Assembly: GCF_024438035.1 (NCBI RefSeq)
Contig: NZ_JANFQF010000014.1
Location: 62,001 to 126,000, forward strand
From: Rhodococcus tibetensis
GTDB taxonomy: Bacteria > Actinomycetota > Actinomycetes > Mycobacteriales > Mycobacteriaceae
Length of the DNA: 64,000 nt
Reading direction: 5' to 3'
Shown in pieces: positions 8,896 through 17,559 of this stretch; position 1 is the first letter of the stretch; the number at the start of each line of letters is the position of its first letter. A program made the position numbers and the translations under genes. Below the pieces are notes generated by a model, which ran no database searches, was not told the DNA's origin, and worked only from the letters and a program-made list of their open reading frames with translations.

Positions 8896-9816
8896 ATGAA
8901 ACCGACCAAGGCAGCCGTCCTTGCGACTGCGGCCATCTCATCCTTCGTGCTGATCGCAGGGTGCTCTAGAGAGTCGGCACCCGCTGTCCCGACGAACGAG
9001 CAGATCGACGACAGCATCGTCTACATGGAGATGACGTCGACCGGATGGGTCTACTATCCCAGCACCACCGGGTGGAAGTGGACGTCGGAGTCAGTCGACG
9101 TGTTCAGTAGCTGCACCGGGTGGTTTGCGGGTGCATCCGGCGAGATTATGACGGCTGGACACTGCGTGGATCCGGAATCGGACACGAAACGCGAGAGTCT
9201 GATCCGGGCAGTAGGCAAAGAAAACGGCTGGAATGCGGCTGACGTCAGCAAATGTTTGGACGAGTGCTCTGTCGGCGGAGAAGAGTCCGGGTCGCCCCCC
9301 GACCTGAGGGTTCAGGTGAATCAGCCCGACATCGACGGCCGCGTGATCTCAGAATGGCGAGACGTGCAGGTCGCAGACATGGTGCCCGCAGAGGACGGTG
9401 ACCTAGCGCTGCTGCGTGCGAACGGCCTGAACAAGGAGACACCGTTCTTGGGTGTCGCGACGGAGGCGCCCAAGAGTGGGGAGGCCGTAACCGCGATCGG
9501 CTTTCCTGGCGTGGTTGATGCAGCCGACGGCAGCAAGACCGATGCGCTTTCGAACCCGTCGTTCAAGACAGGGACCGTGTCCTCGTCGCAAGTCGGTCAG
9601 AACGGGGTTGCAACGTTGGAGATCAACGCCGATGTCTCGTCCGGAATGTCGGGCGGGCCAACGATCAATGACCAGGGCGAAGTCATTGGTGTTAACAGTC
9701 GCAAGGCCCTCCGCAGCAGTACGGGCGGCAGCGTCGAGGGGAACGCGTTCAACTTCGTCACCGATACCGCGGATCTGAATAGATTTCTGCAAAAGAACGG
9801 GGTGACGGAGAAGTGA
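8896..9816 (+). CDS. trypsin-like serine protease lipoprotein
   Basis: Predicted 306-residue exported lipoprotein with an S1/HtrA-type protease domain and no PDZ domain. The start is the ATG at 8896, with AGGAG eight bases upstream. A signal peptide ends in the lipobox L-I-A-G-C with lipidated Cys 23. The catalytic triad is visible: His 89 in T-A-G-H-C, Asp 169 in G-D-L-A-L-L, and Ser 252 in S-S-G-M-S-G-G-P. Cys pairs (73/90, 120/124) may form disulfides outside the membrane. It is monocistronic and a hairpin overlaps its stop. A signalling island with another secreted protease lies just downstream, so a shared role in envelope signalling is possible but unproven. Confidence 0.85.
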   Translation: MKPTKAAVLATAAISSFVLIAGCSRESAPAVPTNEQIDDSIVYMEMTSTGWVYYPSTTGWKWTSESVDVFSSCTGWFAGASGEIMTAGHCVDPESDTKRESLIRAVGKENGWNAADVSKCLDECSVGGEESGSPPDLRVQVNQPDIDGRVISEWRDVQVADMVPAEDGDLALLRANGLNKETPFLGVATEAPKSGEAVTAIGFPGVVDAADGSKTDALSNPSFKTGTVSSSQVGQNGVATLEINADVSSGMSGGPTINDQGEVIGVNSRKALRSSTGGSVEGNAFNFVTDTADLNRFLQKNGVTEK

Positions 9817-9836
9817 CCCGTGTGCCGGGTACTTCT
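9809..9836 (+). terminator. hairpin terminator after the lipoprotein protease gene
   Basis: AGAAGT plus ACCCG (9809-9820, with one bulged G) pair with CGGGT plus ACTTCT (9826-9836) around a five-base loop. The stem overlaps the TGA stop at 9814-9816. No T-run follows. Confidence 0.55.
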
Positions 9837-10062
9837 GCTGACGCTCATCAGCCCCAATGTTACTCATAGCAGCTGGGTTTACCGGACCTACATGTTCGGG
9901 GAACGATGCGGCGGTGGACAACTGAAGGTGGTCTCGTCCCCGCGATGAGTGCTGACCAAGACAGGAATCGCGAGGGTTGGCCACGGCCTCTCCGCATTCA
10001 TTTGTGTTTCCCCGGAGTGCTGCACTAGCACCTGCGATTCCCGTCCCTGGCAGTGACGTGGT

Positions 10063-10596
10063 CTAGGCGACCGATTCCCACCATTGGAGCAAATTTTCGC
10101 TATCCGCCCCGAACGTCACCACCATGGTGAGGTCAGCCTCGTTGGTCCAGATAACTGCTGGTGAGCTTTTGATGATCGCGCAGGCACGTAGACCAGTGCT
10201 TTGTTGCCCGTAGCCCCACTCTCCGGGACTCTCGGAACCATCCAGGCAGGCCGTGACCCTCACGTTTCCAAGAACGTTTGCGAAGTCTGCATTAAGACCG
10301 TCGGAGCTGGTGTACTGGTAGTACAGAGTCCCAGCCGGGCCGCCCGACGCTGGATATTTACCGCACTCCAAGGACGCCACCGCAGGAGCATTCGGTGTGC
10401 CTACCGCGCAGTTTGAGGTGTCGTATCCGGTCGGTAGTGTGCTCGCCAGATGGTTCAGTGCAGCTTGGTTCTGTGAGTTTGTGGGCGACGAGTCGGGGGC
10501 CGCGTTGGCGACCGCCGTACCGGCGACTCCCATGGTCGACAATCCGAGTACGACGGTTGCGCTGACCAAGTTGGCGAGTGCAGAGCGAGTAAGCAT
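10063..10596 (-). CDS. secreted stand-alone PknH-like sensor domain protein
   Basis: Predicted 177-residue exported protein. I chose the ATG at 10596 because it puts a signal peptide first (M-L-T-R-S-A-L-A-N-L and a hydrophobic run ending A-N-A-A). The mature part, from about residue 45, aligns with the extracellular C-terminal domain of the nearby kinase. Both contain L-P-[TA]-G-Y, then N-C, then a second Cys followed by x-Y-P, then x-x-G-G-P, and both end with V-I-W-T-N or V-W-S-N followed by L-T-M and W-W. Four cysteines correspond in both. It lacks a lipobox, so it is probably released or periplasmic. It could compete for, or present, the kinase ligand; this is inference. It lies 128 bp downstream of the embR-like gene. 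Confidence 0.75.
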   Translation of the reverse strand: MLTRSALANLVSATVVLGLSTMGVAGTAVANAAPDSSPTNSQNQAALNHLASTLPTGYDTSNCAVGTPNAPAVASLECGKYPASGGPAGTLYYQYTSSDGLNADFANVLGNVRVTACLDGSESPGEWGYGQQSTGLRACAIIKSSPAVIWTNEADLTMVVTFGADSENLLQWWESVA

Positions 10597-10724
10597 GTGA
10601 AGTGGCTTTCTCTTGGCTGATGTTCTTGCTGACACCTCAAGGATCGGACCATCAGCTATCCAACTTCTTGCAAGTTCCTTATGGTCAAGACTTCGCCCGA
10701 CCACGCGCTTTGTGCAGCATCGGT

Positions 10725-11861
10725 CTAGCCTGATATCTCGAAGGCCAGCTCGTGGTGGCCGATTCGGATGACGTCATCGTGTGAGAGGGCTGCGCTGTTG
10801 ACGACGCGCTGGCCGCCGACGTAGGTGCCGTTGGACGAATGCAAATCTCTGATGACGTAGGTATCGGTGGTACCTACGATGACCGCGTGGTGCCGGCTGA
10901 CGTTCCCGTCGTCGAGTACAACATCGTTGTCGGGCATCCGGCCGATGCTCGTTTCCGTTGCGTTGATGGGGAATACACGACCTGTCCTGTCGTGGAGGCG
11001 AGCATGATTCGTCACCTGCCGATCGTCGACGATCGTCATGGCGACTGCGGCTGTTGCGGCGGCCTTGGCGCGAACATTGAGGGCTTCCTGTCGCAGAATG
11101 GACGATTCCAATTCCTGGATCCGAGGACTTGGATCGATACCGAGTTCGGCGGCGAGCAGTGAACGTAGGCGCCGGCAGGTGCCGAGTGCGTCGGATTGCC
11201 GGCCGCCGAGGTAGAGCGCTGTGATCAACTGAGCCCACAGCGGTTCTCTCAGTGCATGCCTTTCCACGATTGGTGTGAGTTCGGAGATGACCGCGTCGAC
11301 ATGACCGCATGCGATCTCGGACTCGGCCCGGGCGGTGATGATCGCTAGTTGGTCTTCTTGCATGGCAGCGGCAAACGAATCGGCGAAACCCATGCCCCGC
11401 AGATCGTTGAGCGCTTCGCCCCGCCATTCCTGCAAGGCGTGGGTGAAGTGGGTGAATGCCTCTTCGAAGCGGTGGTCGGCGGCCGCTTTGAAACCTTGCT
11501 TCTTTCGCAGTTGGAACCGACCCACGTCACACCGCTCGTCGGAAAGGGTAAGTCGATACCCGGGCGGCGCAGAAGCGAGGACGGATCGTGCCTCGATCTT
11601 GCTGTCGCTGATCAGCTTCCGGAGGTTTGATATGACGACTTGCACGCTACCTCGGTAGTCCGGTGGGGGTCGGCCGTCCCAGGCGGTGGTGGCCAATGTT
11701 TGCGCTGACAGGGGCCGGTTTCGGTTAATGGCGAGCATCGCGAGCACCGCCCGCTGCTTCGGGCCGCCGAGGGGTCGCGTCGTATCATCGACGATCATTT
11801 CCACCGGCCCGAGCATGCGGCATTCGATTACCGGGGGGTTCCCTCGTTCGCCTTGATTCAT
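10725..11861 (-). CDS. EmbR-like regulator: winged helix, BTAD and FHA domains
   Basis: Predicted 378-residue transcription factor of the SARP/AfsR family with a phosphopeptide-binding C-terminus. Residues 10-105 form the OmpR-type winged helix (G-P-K-Q-R-A-V-L-A-M-L-A, then V-Q-V-V-I-S-N-L-R-K-L). Residues 112-260 are the bacterial transcriptional activation domain. Residues 300-378 are an FHA domain with S-I-G-R, S-R-H-H and S-S-N-G-T-Y motifs, the phosphothreonine-binding signature. Mycobacterium tuberculosis EmbR has the same order and is phosphorylated by PknH. Here the PknH-like kinase gene is immediately upstream (112 bp), so the kinase-regulator pairing is strongly suggested by family knowledge and context. 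Confidence 0.9.
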   Translation of the reverse strand: MNQGERGNPPVIECRMLGPVEMIVDDTTRPLGGPKQRAVLAMLAINRNRPLSAQTLATTAWDGRPPPDYRGSVQVVISNLRKLISDSKIEARSVLASAPPGYRLTLSDERCDVGRFQLRKKQGFKAAADHRFEEAFTHFTHALQEWRGEALNDLRGMGFADSFAAAMQEDQLAIITARAESEIACGHVDAVISELTPIVERHALREPLWAQLITALYLGGRQSDALGTCRRLRSLLAAELGIDPSPRIQELESSILRQEALNVRAKAAATAAVAMTIVDDRQVTNHARLHDRTGRVFPINATETSIGRMPDNDVVLDDGNVSRHHAVIVGTTDTYVIRDLHSSNGTYVGGQRVVNSAALSHDDVIRIGHHELAFEISG

Positions 11862-11973
11862 GGTGACCCCGTTGGTGCCGGTATGGGTGCGCGTCCGATA
11901 CGCCCGAGCACATGGGGGTGGGTCTTGACCAGTCGCGTCGTGGTGGCAGCGTGCTGCCTGATGTTCCTTCCGT

Positions 11974-13569
11974 TCACGAGTTGTTCGACCACCAATTCCA
12001 CAATGCGGCCAGGTCGGTTCCCCGAACTATGGTCATGGTGAGTGCGCTGTCGTTGCTCCAGACGATGAGTGGATCGTTGCTCTCGGTGTAGCAGGCGTAG
12101 TCGCCGGCATTCTGGTTCGGACTGCGTTTGTAGTGCCATTTGAGCGGCCCAGGAGCGGTGTCGCCGGGACATGGAATCAAGCCCGTGCCGTTGTACTTCA
12201 CGGTGTTACTGACATCGCGAGCAAGATCGGTCGTGTCGTCGTAAAGATAGACAGCCATGCTAATTGGTCCGCCTTGGCCAGGGTAGGCGTCACACTGGAC
12301 CCCGGCCTCCGCTGGCGCGAGGTCCTCGGTGTCGGGGTCGCAATTTGCGCGGCTGTATCCGGCGGGGAGCAGACTGAAGAGTTCCTCTTGTGCTTGGTCA
12401 TCCAGTGCCGTTGACGTAGATGCTCGAGCCGACGCGCCCGGATCCGCATTTCGGGAAGTAGTTACCGTGTACCACAGCCCAGCGATGCCGAATAAGCCCA
12501 GCGCAACAACGGCCGCGACGACCAGAGCTCTCCACCACCCGCGCCGGGGCTCCTGACGCCTGGGTTCGCCAAGTGCGGGATCCCACCGGGGAGCGAAATA
12601 CTGGCCGGGAAAGGGAGGCGGAGGAGGTGGCGTAGAGCCGAAGTTGGGCGCATACGGCGCCCTGGGTTCTGGTGGTGGGGTCGAGTGCGTGATGAATTTG
12701 CCTGCGTCGTGGATCGTCTGAGCGTGCCCTCCTGCCGTGAGCGCGTCTTGTGCGGCGACGGCGAGATCACCCGCGGTATGGTATCGGTCGTTCGGGTCCT
12801 TAGCCATTCCTGTGGCGATCACATCGTCGAATGCCGTGGCAATGCCCGGTCGAACCCGGCTGGGAAGTGGGATGGGCTCCAGGAGGTGAGCCTTGACGAC
12901 GACTCGGACACTGTCCGCGGGATAGGGCCGCAATCCCGTAAGGCATTCGTACAACACGCAGGCGAGCGAGTAGACGTCTGCGCGACCGGTGACCTCGCGA
13001 TCGTCGAACCTTTCCGGTGCCATGTACGCGTAGGTGCCCACTGCTGTTCCCATGGACGTGAGCTTGGTGTCGCCCGCCGTATGCGCGATCCCGAAATCCA
13101 CCAGGTAGGCGAAATCGTGTCTCGTGACAAGTATGTTTTCCGGTTTGATGTCGCGATGCACCAGTCCGTCCGCGTGTGCCGCATCCAGAGCGGACGCTAT
13201 CTGGCCGACGATCTCCACTGCCCGAGTGGCTGCCATCGGCCCGTTCCTGGCCAGTAGCTCACCGAGACTTGTTCCCTCGACCAGCCGCATGTCGAGGTAG
13301 AGGACGCCGTCGATTTCACCGTAATTGTGGATCGGGATGACATGTGGTTCCTGAAGACGAGCGGCGGTGCGAGATTCACGCTGGAAGCGTTGACGATAGA
13401 TCGGATCCTCAGCGAACGTCGGGGGCAGCAGTTTAACGGCGACGACACGGTCTTTCGAAACGTCGTAGGCCTCGTAAACCTCGCCCATCCCGCCCCGGCC
13501 GATCATCCTTCGCAGGAGATAAGGACCGAACTGTGCGCCTACCCGCGAACCACGCGCCATGTCACTCAT
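11974..13569 (-). CDS. PknH-like transmembrane Ser/Thr protein kinase
   Basis: Predicted 531-residue receptor kinase. I prefer the ATG at 13569, which has GGGGAG seven bases upstream, to the earlier start at 13623. The kinase domain (about 14-275) has the Gly-rich loop G-R-G-G-M-G-E-V, the Lys in V-A-V-K-L-L, the catalytic loop H-R-D-I-K-P-E-N, D-F-G, and an activation loop T-S-M-G-T-A-V-G-T ending in A-P-E. A Pro-rich juxtamembrane segment with a run of six prolines follows, then one transmembrane helix near residue 370. The extracellular domain of about 130 residues has four cysteines and is shared with the secreted protein at 10063-10596. It likely phosphorylates the neighbouring EmbR-like protein. 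Confidence 0.92.
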   Translation of the reverse strand: MSDMARGSRVGAQFGPYLLRRMIGRGGMGEVYEAYDVSKDRVVAVKLLPPTFAEDPIYRQRFQRESRTAARLQEPHVIPIHNYGEIDGVLYLDMRLVEGTSLGELLARNGPMAATRAVEIVGQIASALDAAHADGLVHRDIKPENILVTRHDFAYLVDFGIAHTAGDTKLTSMGTAVGTYAYMAPERFDDREVTGRADVYSLACVLYECLTGLRPYPADSVRVVVKAHLLEPIPLPSRVRPGIATAFDDVIATGMAKDPNDRYHTAGDLAVAAQDALTAGGHAQTIHDAGKFITHSTPPPEPRAPYAPNFGSTPPPPPPFPGQYFAPRWDPALGEPRRQEPRRGWWRALVVAAVVALGLFGIAGLWYTVTTSRNADPGASARASTSTALDDQAQEELFSLLPAGYSRANCDPDTEDLAPAEAGVQCDAYPGQGGPISMAVYLYDDTTDLARDVSNTVKYNGTGLIPCPGDTAPGPLKWHYKRSPNQNAGDYACYTESNDPLIVWSNDSALTMTIVRGTDLAALWNWWSNNS

Positions 13570-13779
13570 GCCGTACTCCCCGGCCGCAGAAGGTGCAACG
13601 GCTTCGATGTTCTGCCGCACCAAATCGCGGGTGGTCCCTAGGTAAAGAAAGGCTGCAGGTGGCGAAGGGGCAGATCACCGCTAGAACTCACTCTAATTCG
13701 GGGCCTTACCTGAACACAAGGCGTGCGTGAGACACGGCAACCTTGGAACGTTGTCAGCTTCGGGCGAACTCGAAGTGTG

Positions 13780-13821
13780 AGAGGAGGGCCTTGATGTCCT
13801 CCGACACCAAGGCCCTCCTCT
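13780..13821 (-). terminator. 14-bp-stem hairpin between the C39-like protease and kinase genes
   Basis: AGAGGAGGGCCTTG (13780-13793) and CAAGGCCCTCCTCT (13808-13821) form a perfect 14-bp stem with a 14-base loop, about 40 bp past the stop of the C39-like protease gene. It probably separates that gene from the kinase operon downstream. There is no T-run. Confidence 0.65.
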
Positions 13822-13860
13822 TCAACCAAGCCGGCTACCCGCCCGCATTGCAGCGGCCGA

Positions 13861-14574
13861 TCAGGCTGCTACAACCATTAGATGATCGCTTGTCGCCCAC
13901 GCTGCGGCGAAGACATCGACGGGAATCGCCGCGCCACGCCCCTCGTCGATTCCGCTGTCATTGAGATACACCGTCGCAGTGGCGGTGTCGATGCCGATGA
14001 CGGACACGGCATGGTCTGGCCGGGTGCGATCCCCCGAAATGTTCCAAATGGTGTCGGAGTCGAGTATGGCGACGACCCGGTGGCCACTTGCGAGGGCGCG
14101 CATCACTCCCTCGATTGCTGCTTCCGGGTTGGGTGTCTGTGAGACAACGCTGTCGATGTTGTATGCCGCGAACAGAACGGGGATGTCTGCGGGCTGGGTT
14201 CCTCCCGCTGCAGGTCCAGCCGGCGACGGGTCGTCCTTGCGACGCACATCGGGATCGAAGATGGGTCCTTGCCGCACGGTACTCGGAGTGGTTTGCGCAA
14301 TTCCGAGGATTTCACGTTCTGATGGCAGGTATCCCGTCAGGTCTCCCACAATGCTCGCAACCGCCATCTCCGCGCAGTCCGAAAAGTGCTGGCGTTGCCA
14401 GTACCGTACCGATTCTGCCGGATCGCCGATCATGGTCGACACGGAGACTGTGGAGGAGGCTGCGGCCGCAGGAGCAGCCGCGTTCGCGGCTTCTACGTAG
14501 CCGAGTGCGGCGAGTCCGATGAGGGCCGAGACGACAGCGGAACGGGTGAGTGTCTTGATTCGGTGATTGAACAC
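13861..14574 (-). CDS. secreted C39-like cysteine peptidase
   Basis: Predicted 237-residue exported protein starting at a GTG. The N-terminus is a signal peptide (basic start, hydrophobic 13-30, A-N-A-A cleavage region). The mature part has a papain-like triad typical of the C39_2 family: Cys 67 in F-S-D-C-A-E-M, His 188 in R-P-D-H-A-V-S-V-I-G, and Asn 205 or Asp 206 in Y-L-N-D-S-G. No ABC-exporter fusion is present, so this is not a bacteriocin-processing transporter. It lies upstream of the kinase gene on the same strand and diverges from the AAA+ gene across 250 bp. The substrate is unknown; cell-wall or exported proteins are plausible. Confidence 0.78.
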   Translation of the reverse strand: MFNHRIKTLTRSAVVSALIGLAALGYVEAANAAAPAAAASSTVSVSTMIGDPAESVRYWQRQHFSDCAEMAVASIVGDLTGYLPSEREILGIAQTTPSTVRQGPIFDPDVRRKDDPSPAGPAAGGTQPADIPVLFAAYNIDSVVSQTPNPEAAIEGVMRALASGHRVVAILDSDTIWNISGDRTRPDHAVSVIGIDTATATVYLNDSGIDEGRGAAIPVDVFAAAWATSDHLMVVAA

Positions 14575-14825
14575 GGTGAATGCCTTCGATCGAATGCCGG
14601 ATGTGGGTGAGGCCTACTTAACGAGGTTGTGCTTATCCACTTCTGAACGGATCCTTATGCCGAAAGCGCCCCGCCGGGACGACTTGCTCGAGCCTGTCAC
14701 GCTTCCGTACGTGATCCCCTCCGGCTGGATCGCGGGGGAGAGTAGCGTACGACAGATATGTCTAGGCAGAATCGGGCGGTGCGCGTCCGGTCGGCGGCCC
14801 TGCGCGCAGTGAGTGAGAATCGACC

Positions 14826-16202
14826 ATGGGCGACAGTGAAGCGCTCGATGCGATGCGGGAGGCAGCCCGGCTCTCGCCCGGCAATTTCCCATTGCGGCGA
14901 CTCCTCGCCGATGCCCTACTCGCGGCGGGGAAGTCCACAGAAGCAGAGGCGGCATATCAGGCGGCCCTGCTCCTGGCCCCGGGAGACCCGGAAGTCATCA
15001 TCGGACTCGCGGAATCGTTTGTTCGACAAGGCAAAAGCGGCGCCGCACTGATCGCACTCGAGTCGCTTCCAACCGAACCCAGGCGGCCGGCCCGCGCCGG
15101 GATCGTGGCCGCAATGGCTCTTCTCGGAAACGGTGACAAAGCGGCGGCAGCCGCTCAGTATCAACAGGCCATCAACGAGGATGCCGCACTCGCCGATGCT
15201 GATATGGCAGCACGGCTGGGCGCTCTTGACACCCCACCGACAGTGGCGCACACTCCACCGGCTGACTCACAGCGGGTGCGTGTAGGTGGTGCCGGCGCGC
15301 AAGAGGACGAGCGTCCGGAAGAACCGATACTCGATGCACAGCGCTCGCACATAACCTTCGTCGACGTCGCCGGAATGGAGGACGTGAAGAACACGCTGCG
15401 GATGAAACTGCTGCTTCCCATTCAGAAACCGGAGCTGTTCGCTGCATACGGGAAGACGGCCGGCGGAGGGCTGATGCTCTATGGCCCGCCGGGCGCGGGA
15501 AAGACCCATCTCGCGCGGGCCACTGCGGGTGAGCTCGGCGCCGACTTCATCGATGTCGGACTCGCCGATATCTTGGACATGTGGGTTGGTTCGAGTGAAC
15601 GCAACCTGCACAGCATCTTTCAGATGGCGCGGCGCCGCACTCCGTGTGTGCTGTTCTTCGACGAAGTGGACGCGCTCGCGTCACGTCGGTCGGACATGCG
15701 TGGGCATAGCCGCCACGTCATCAACCAGTTCCTCGCGGAACTCGACGGCGTCGATGACCGAGCAAATGAGGGGATACTCGTGCTCGCCGCCACCAATGCA
15801 CCCTGGTATGTCGACACCGCATTCCGTCGACCGGGACGCTTCGGCGAAATGGTTTTCGTGCCCCCGCCCGACGCTAAAGCACGCGCAGCGATCCTCGAAA
15901 TTCTGTGCCGCGGCAAACCGACAACTCGACTGGACATGAACGCCCTGGCAGCGGCCACCGAGGGGTTTGTCGGGGCCGACCTCGAGGGCGTCCTCGAGCG
16001 AGCTATCGAGACCAAGCTCGTCGACTCCATCCGCGCCGGATACCCGCTGCCGTTGACCACCGACGACTTACTGAGGGCCATTCGCACTGTGACACCGACG
16101 GCGGTGCGTGAATGGCTTCTGACAGCGCGCAACTATGTGCTCCACGCCAACGAGAGCGGTGTCTGGGACGAACTGTTGCCCTGGCTGCGCGATGTCCGAT
16201 GA
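14826..16202 (+). CDS. TPR-AAA+ ATPase
   Basis: Predicted 458-residue cytoplasmic ATPase. Residues 1-130 contain three or four TPR-like helical repeats. After a flexible linker (about 135-170) comes one AAA module of the Cdc48/FtsH/SpoVK type: Walker A G-P-P-G-A-G-K-T at 220-227, Walker B L-F-F-D-E-V-D with D279/E280, sensor-1 N in A-A-T-N, and R-R-P-G-R-F with the arginine finger. No protease or membrane segment is seen. The TPR-plus-AAA layout recalls type VII EccA proteins, but the AAA subfamily looks closer to Cdc48 and no ESX genes are present. The next gene, encoding a TPR membrane protein, overlaps it by 11 bases, so the two probably act together. Confidence 0.85.
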   Translation: MGDSEALDAMREAARLSPGNFPLRRLLADALLAAGKSTEAEAAYQAALLLAPGDPEVIIGLAESFVRQGKSGAALIALESLPTEPRRPARAGIVAAMALLGNGDKAAAAAQYQQAINEDAALADADMAARLGALDTPPTVAHTPPADSQRVRVGGAGAQEDERPEEPILDAQRSHITFVDVAGMEDVKNTLRMKLLLPIQKPELFAAYGKTAGGGLMLYGPPGAGKTHLARATAGELGADFIDVGLADILDMWVGSSERNLHSIFQMARRRTPCVLFFDEVDALASRRSDMRGHSRHVINQFLAELDGVDDRANEGILVLAATNAPWYVDTAFRRPGRFGEMVFVPPPDAKARAAILEILCRGKPTTRLDMNALAAATEGFVGADLEGVLERAIETKLVDSIRAGYPLPLTTDDLLRAIRTVTPTAVREWLLTARNYVLHANESGVWDELLPWLRDVR

Positions 16203-17472
16203 ACGTCGAGGTCCGCATACCGGCCGTGGTGGCGCGCAGGTAGCGGTGGAGCGTGCCCGAATCCTGATGGCCGTCCGCCGGCATCTCGATGCCGAACGTG
16301 AACTGCGCCGCGCTCTGTCGGACGAACCCCAACATGCTGAAGCGCACGCCGTCCTGGCTGTTGTGCTTGCCGGGCTCGATCGGTCGGCGGAGTCGGTGAT
16401 CGAAGCGCACGAGTCTGTGCGTCTTGCACCCGATTGGTGGTATCCGCATTATGTTGTGGGCCGGGTGTTCTATAACGCCGGGCACAACGACGAGGCGCTG
16501 CAGGCTGCATTGGCTGCGACGAAGATCGATCCGACCGTTTCGTCGGTCTGGACATTGATTGCTCGCGTGCACATGGCACGTCGGGAATTGGTCTGGGCGA
16601 TGGGCGCCATCCGCGAAGGACTCGCACACGATCCCGAGAACAGTGAACTACTCAGCCTGATGTCGATCGCGCTTATCAACACAGGCGACGTACCAGGTGC
16701 TTTGGCCTGGGCGGAGCGGGCAGTGAGCCTCGCGCCGGAAAGCCCGTTCGCTCATCTCGCCTATGGGTTCGCAGTCCGCGCGACTGATAAGCCAGAGCGC
16801 GCGTATGCCACCTTTCGTGAAGCGCTGCGCCTGGACCCCACCATGGATGCCGCGCGGGAAGCGCTCGTCGAGACGGTAAAGCGACGGAACTCGTTGTATC
16901 GAAGCTTGTTCGATACTTTGCATGCAGACACTCATGAGTCGTGGCTGCCGTTTTGGATATGGGCGGTGCTTTTCGCGTGCCTCACCGTCGCCCATTGGGC
17001 GCTGTGGGTACTCGACGCAATACTGACCACCTTGATGTCGTACCACAGAACCGATCGTCATCTGCTCCCCTTCGCGGACGTCCGTGTCGCCCGGTTGTGC
17101 TCCGCGGTGCTCTGCGTCGGGTGCGTCATCGTTCTGGCGGGATTCGTCATGGGAGTGGTGTCGGTTGGTTGGATCGGTGTCGCGACGCTCGGGCTTGCCA
17201 CCCCGATACAGGAGGCTCATGCCCAGGACGGACGGCTGGGTAAGCGACTGCTGTTGGCATGGTCAGGGTTGCTTGCCGTTGTACTTGCATGTTCCCTGGT
17301 CATGACCCTCTCGGCCGCTTCTCCCGACAGCGTCGAGGAGATCGGATTCTGGGTCGGTGGCGCCGCAATACTCACAGTGTGGGCACCACCCCGGGTACGG
17401 AAATCCTGGGCGTTCGGCCGACGCGCCGACAGGTCCGCACATCGCCGACCATCGAGTAGTAGCGGCCACTAG
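16192..17472 (+). CDS. TPR-repeat multi-pass membrane protein
   Basis: Predicted 426 residues. The start at ATG 16192 (M-S-D-E-R-R-G-P) overlaps the AAA+ gene stop by 11 bases. Residues about 20-230 form five to six TPR repeats with typical A-x-x-x-[LY]-x-x-A-[LI]-x-L-x-P units. After this come about four hydrophobic segments (W-L-P-F-W-I-W-A-V-L-F; L-C-V-G-C-V-I-V-L-A-G-F; L-L-A-V-V-L-A-C-S-L-V-M; F-W-V-G-G-A-A-I-L-T-V) and a basic tail. The TPR part is probably cytoplasmic and may dock the AAA+ partner at the membrane. No named family is recognised. Confidence 0.8.
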   Translation: MSDERRGPHTGRGGAQVAVERARILMAVRRHLDAERELRRALSDEPQHAEAHAVLAVVLAGLDRSAESVIEAHESVRLAPDWWYPHYVVGRVFYNAGHNDEALQAALAATKIDPTVSSVWTLIARVHMARRELVWAMGAIREGLAHDPENSELLSLMSIALINTGDVPGALAWAERAVSLAPESPFAHLAYGFAVRATDKPERAYATFREALRLDPTMDAAREALVETVKRRNSLYRSLFDTLHADTHESWLPFWIWAVLFACLTVAHWALWVLDAILTTLMSYHRTDRHLLPFADVRVARLCSAVLCVGCVIVLAGFVMGVVSVGWIGVATLGLATPIQEAHAQDGRLGKRLLLAWSGLLAVVLACSLVMTLSAASPDSVEEIGFWVGGAAILTVWAPPRVRKSWAFGRRADRSAHRRPSSSSGH

Positions 17473-17559
17473 CTTCCCCTCGACCTTGGATTCTCGCCCT
17501 GACCGCGGCAGGACACAACCGTGACCATGCAACGTCCAACTGAGTGCCGATGTGCGCCC

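Noticed and set aside
14826..16202. Calling the TPR-AAA+ gene eccA of a type VII secretion system
   Set aside because: The TPR part is short, the AAA module looks Cdc48/SpoVK-like, and no EsxA/B, EccB-E or mycosin gene is in the window.
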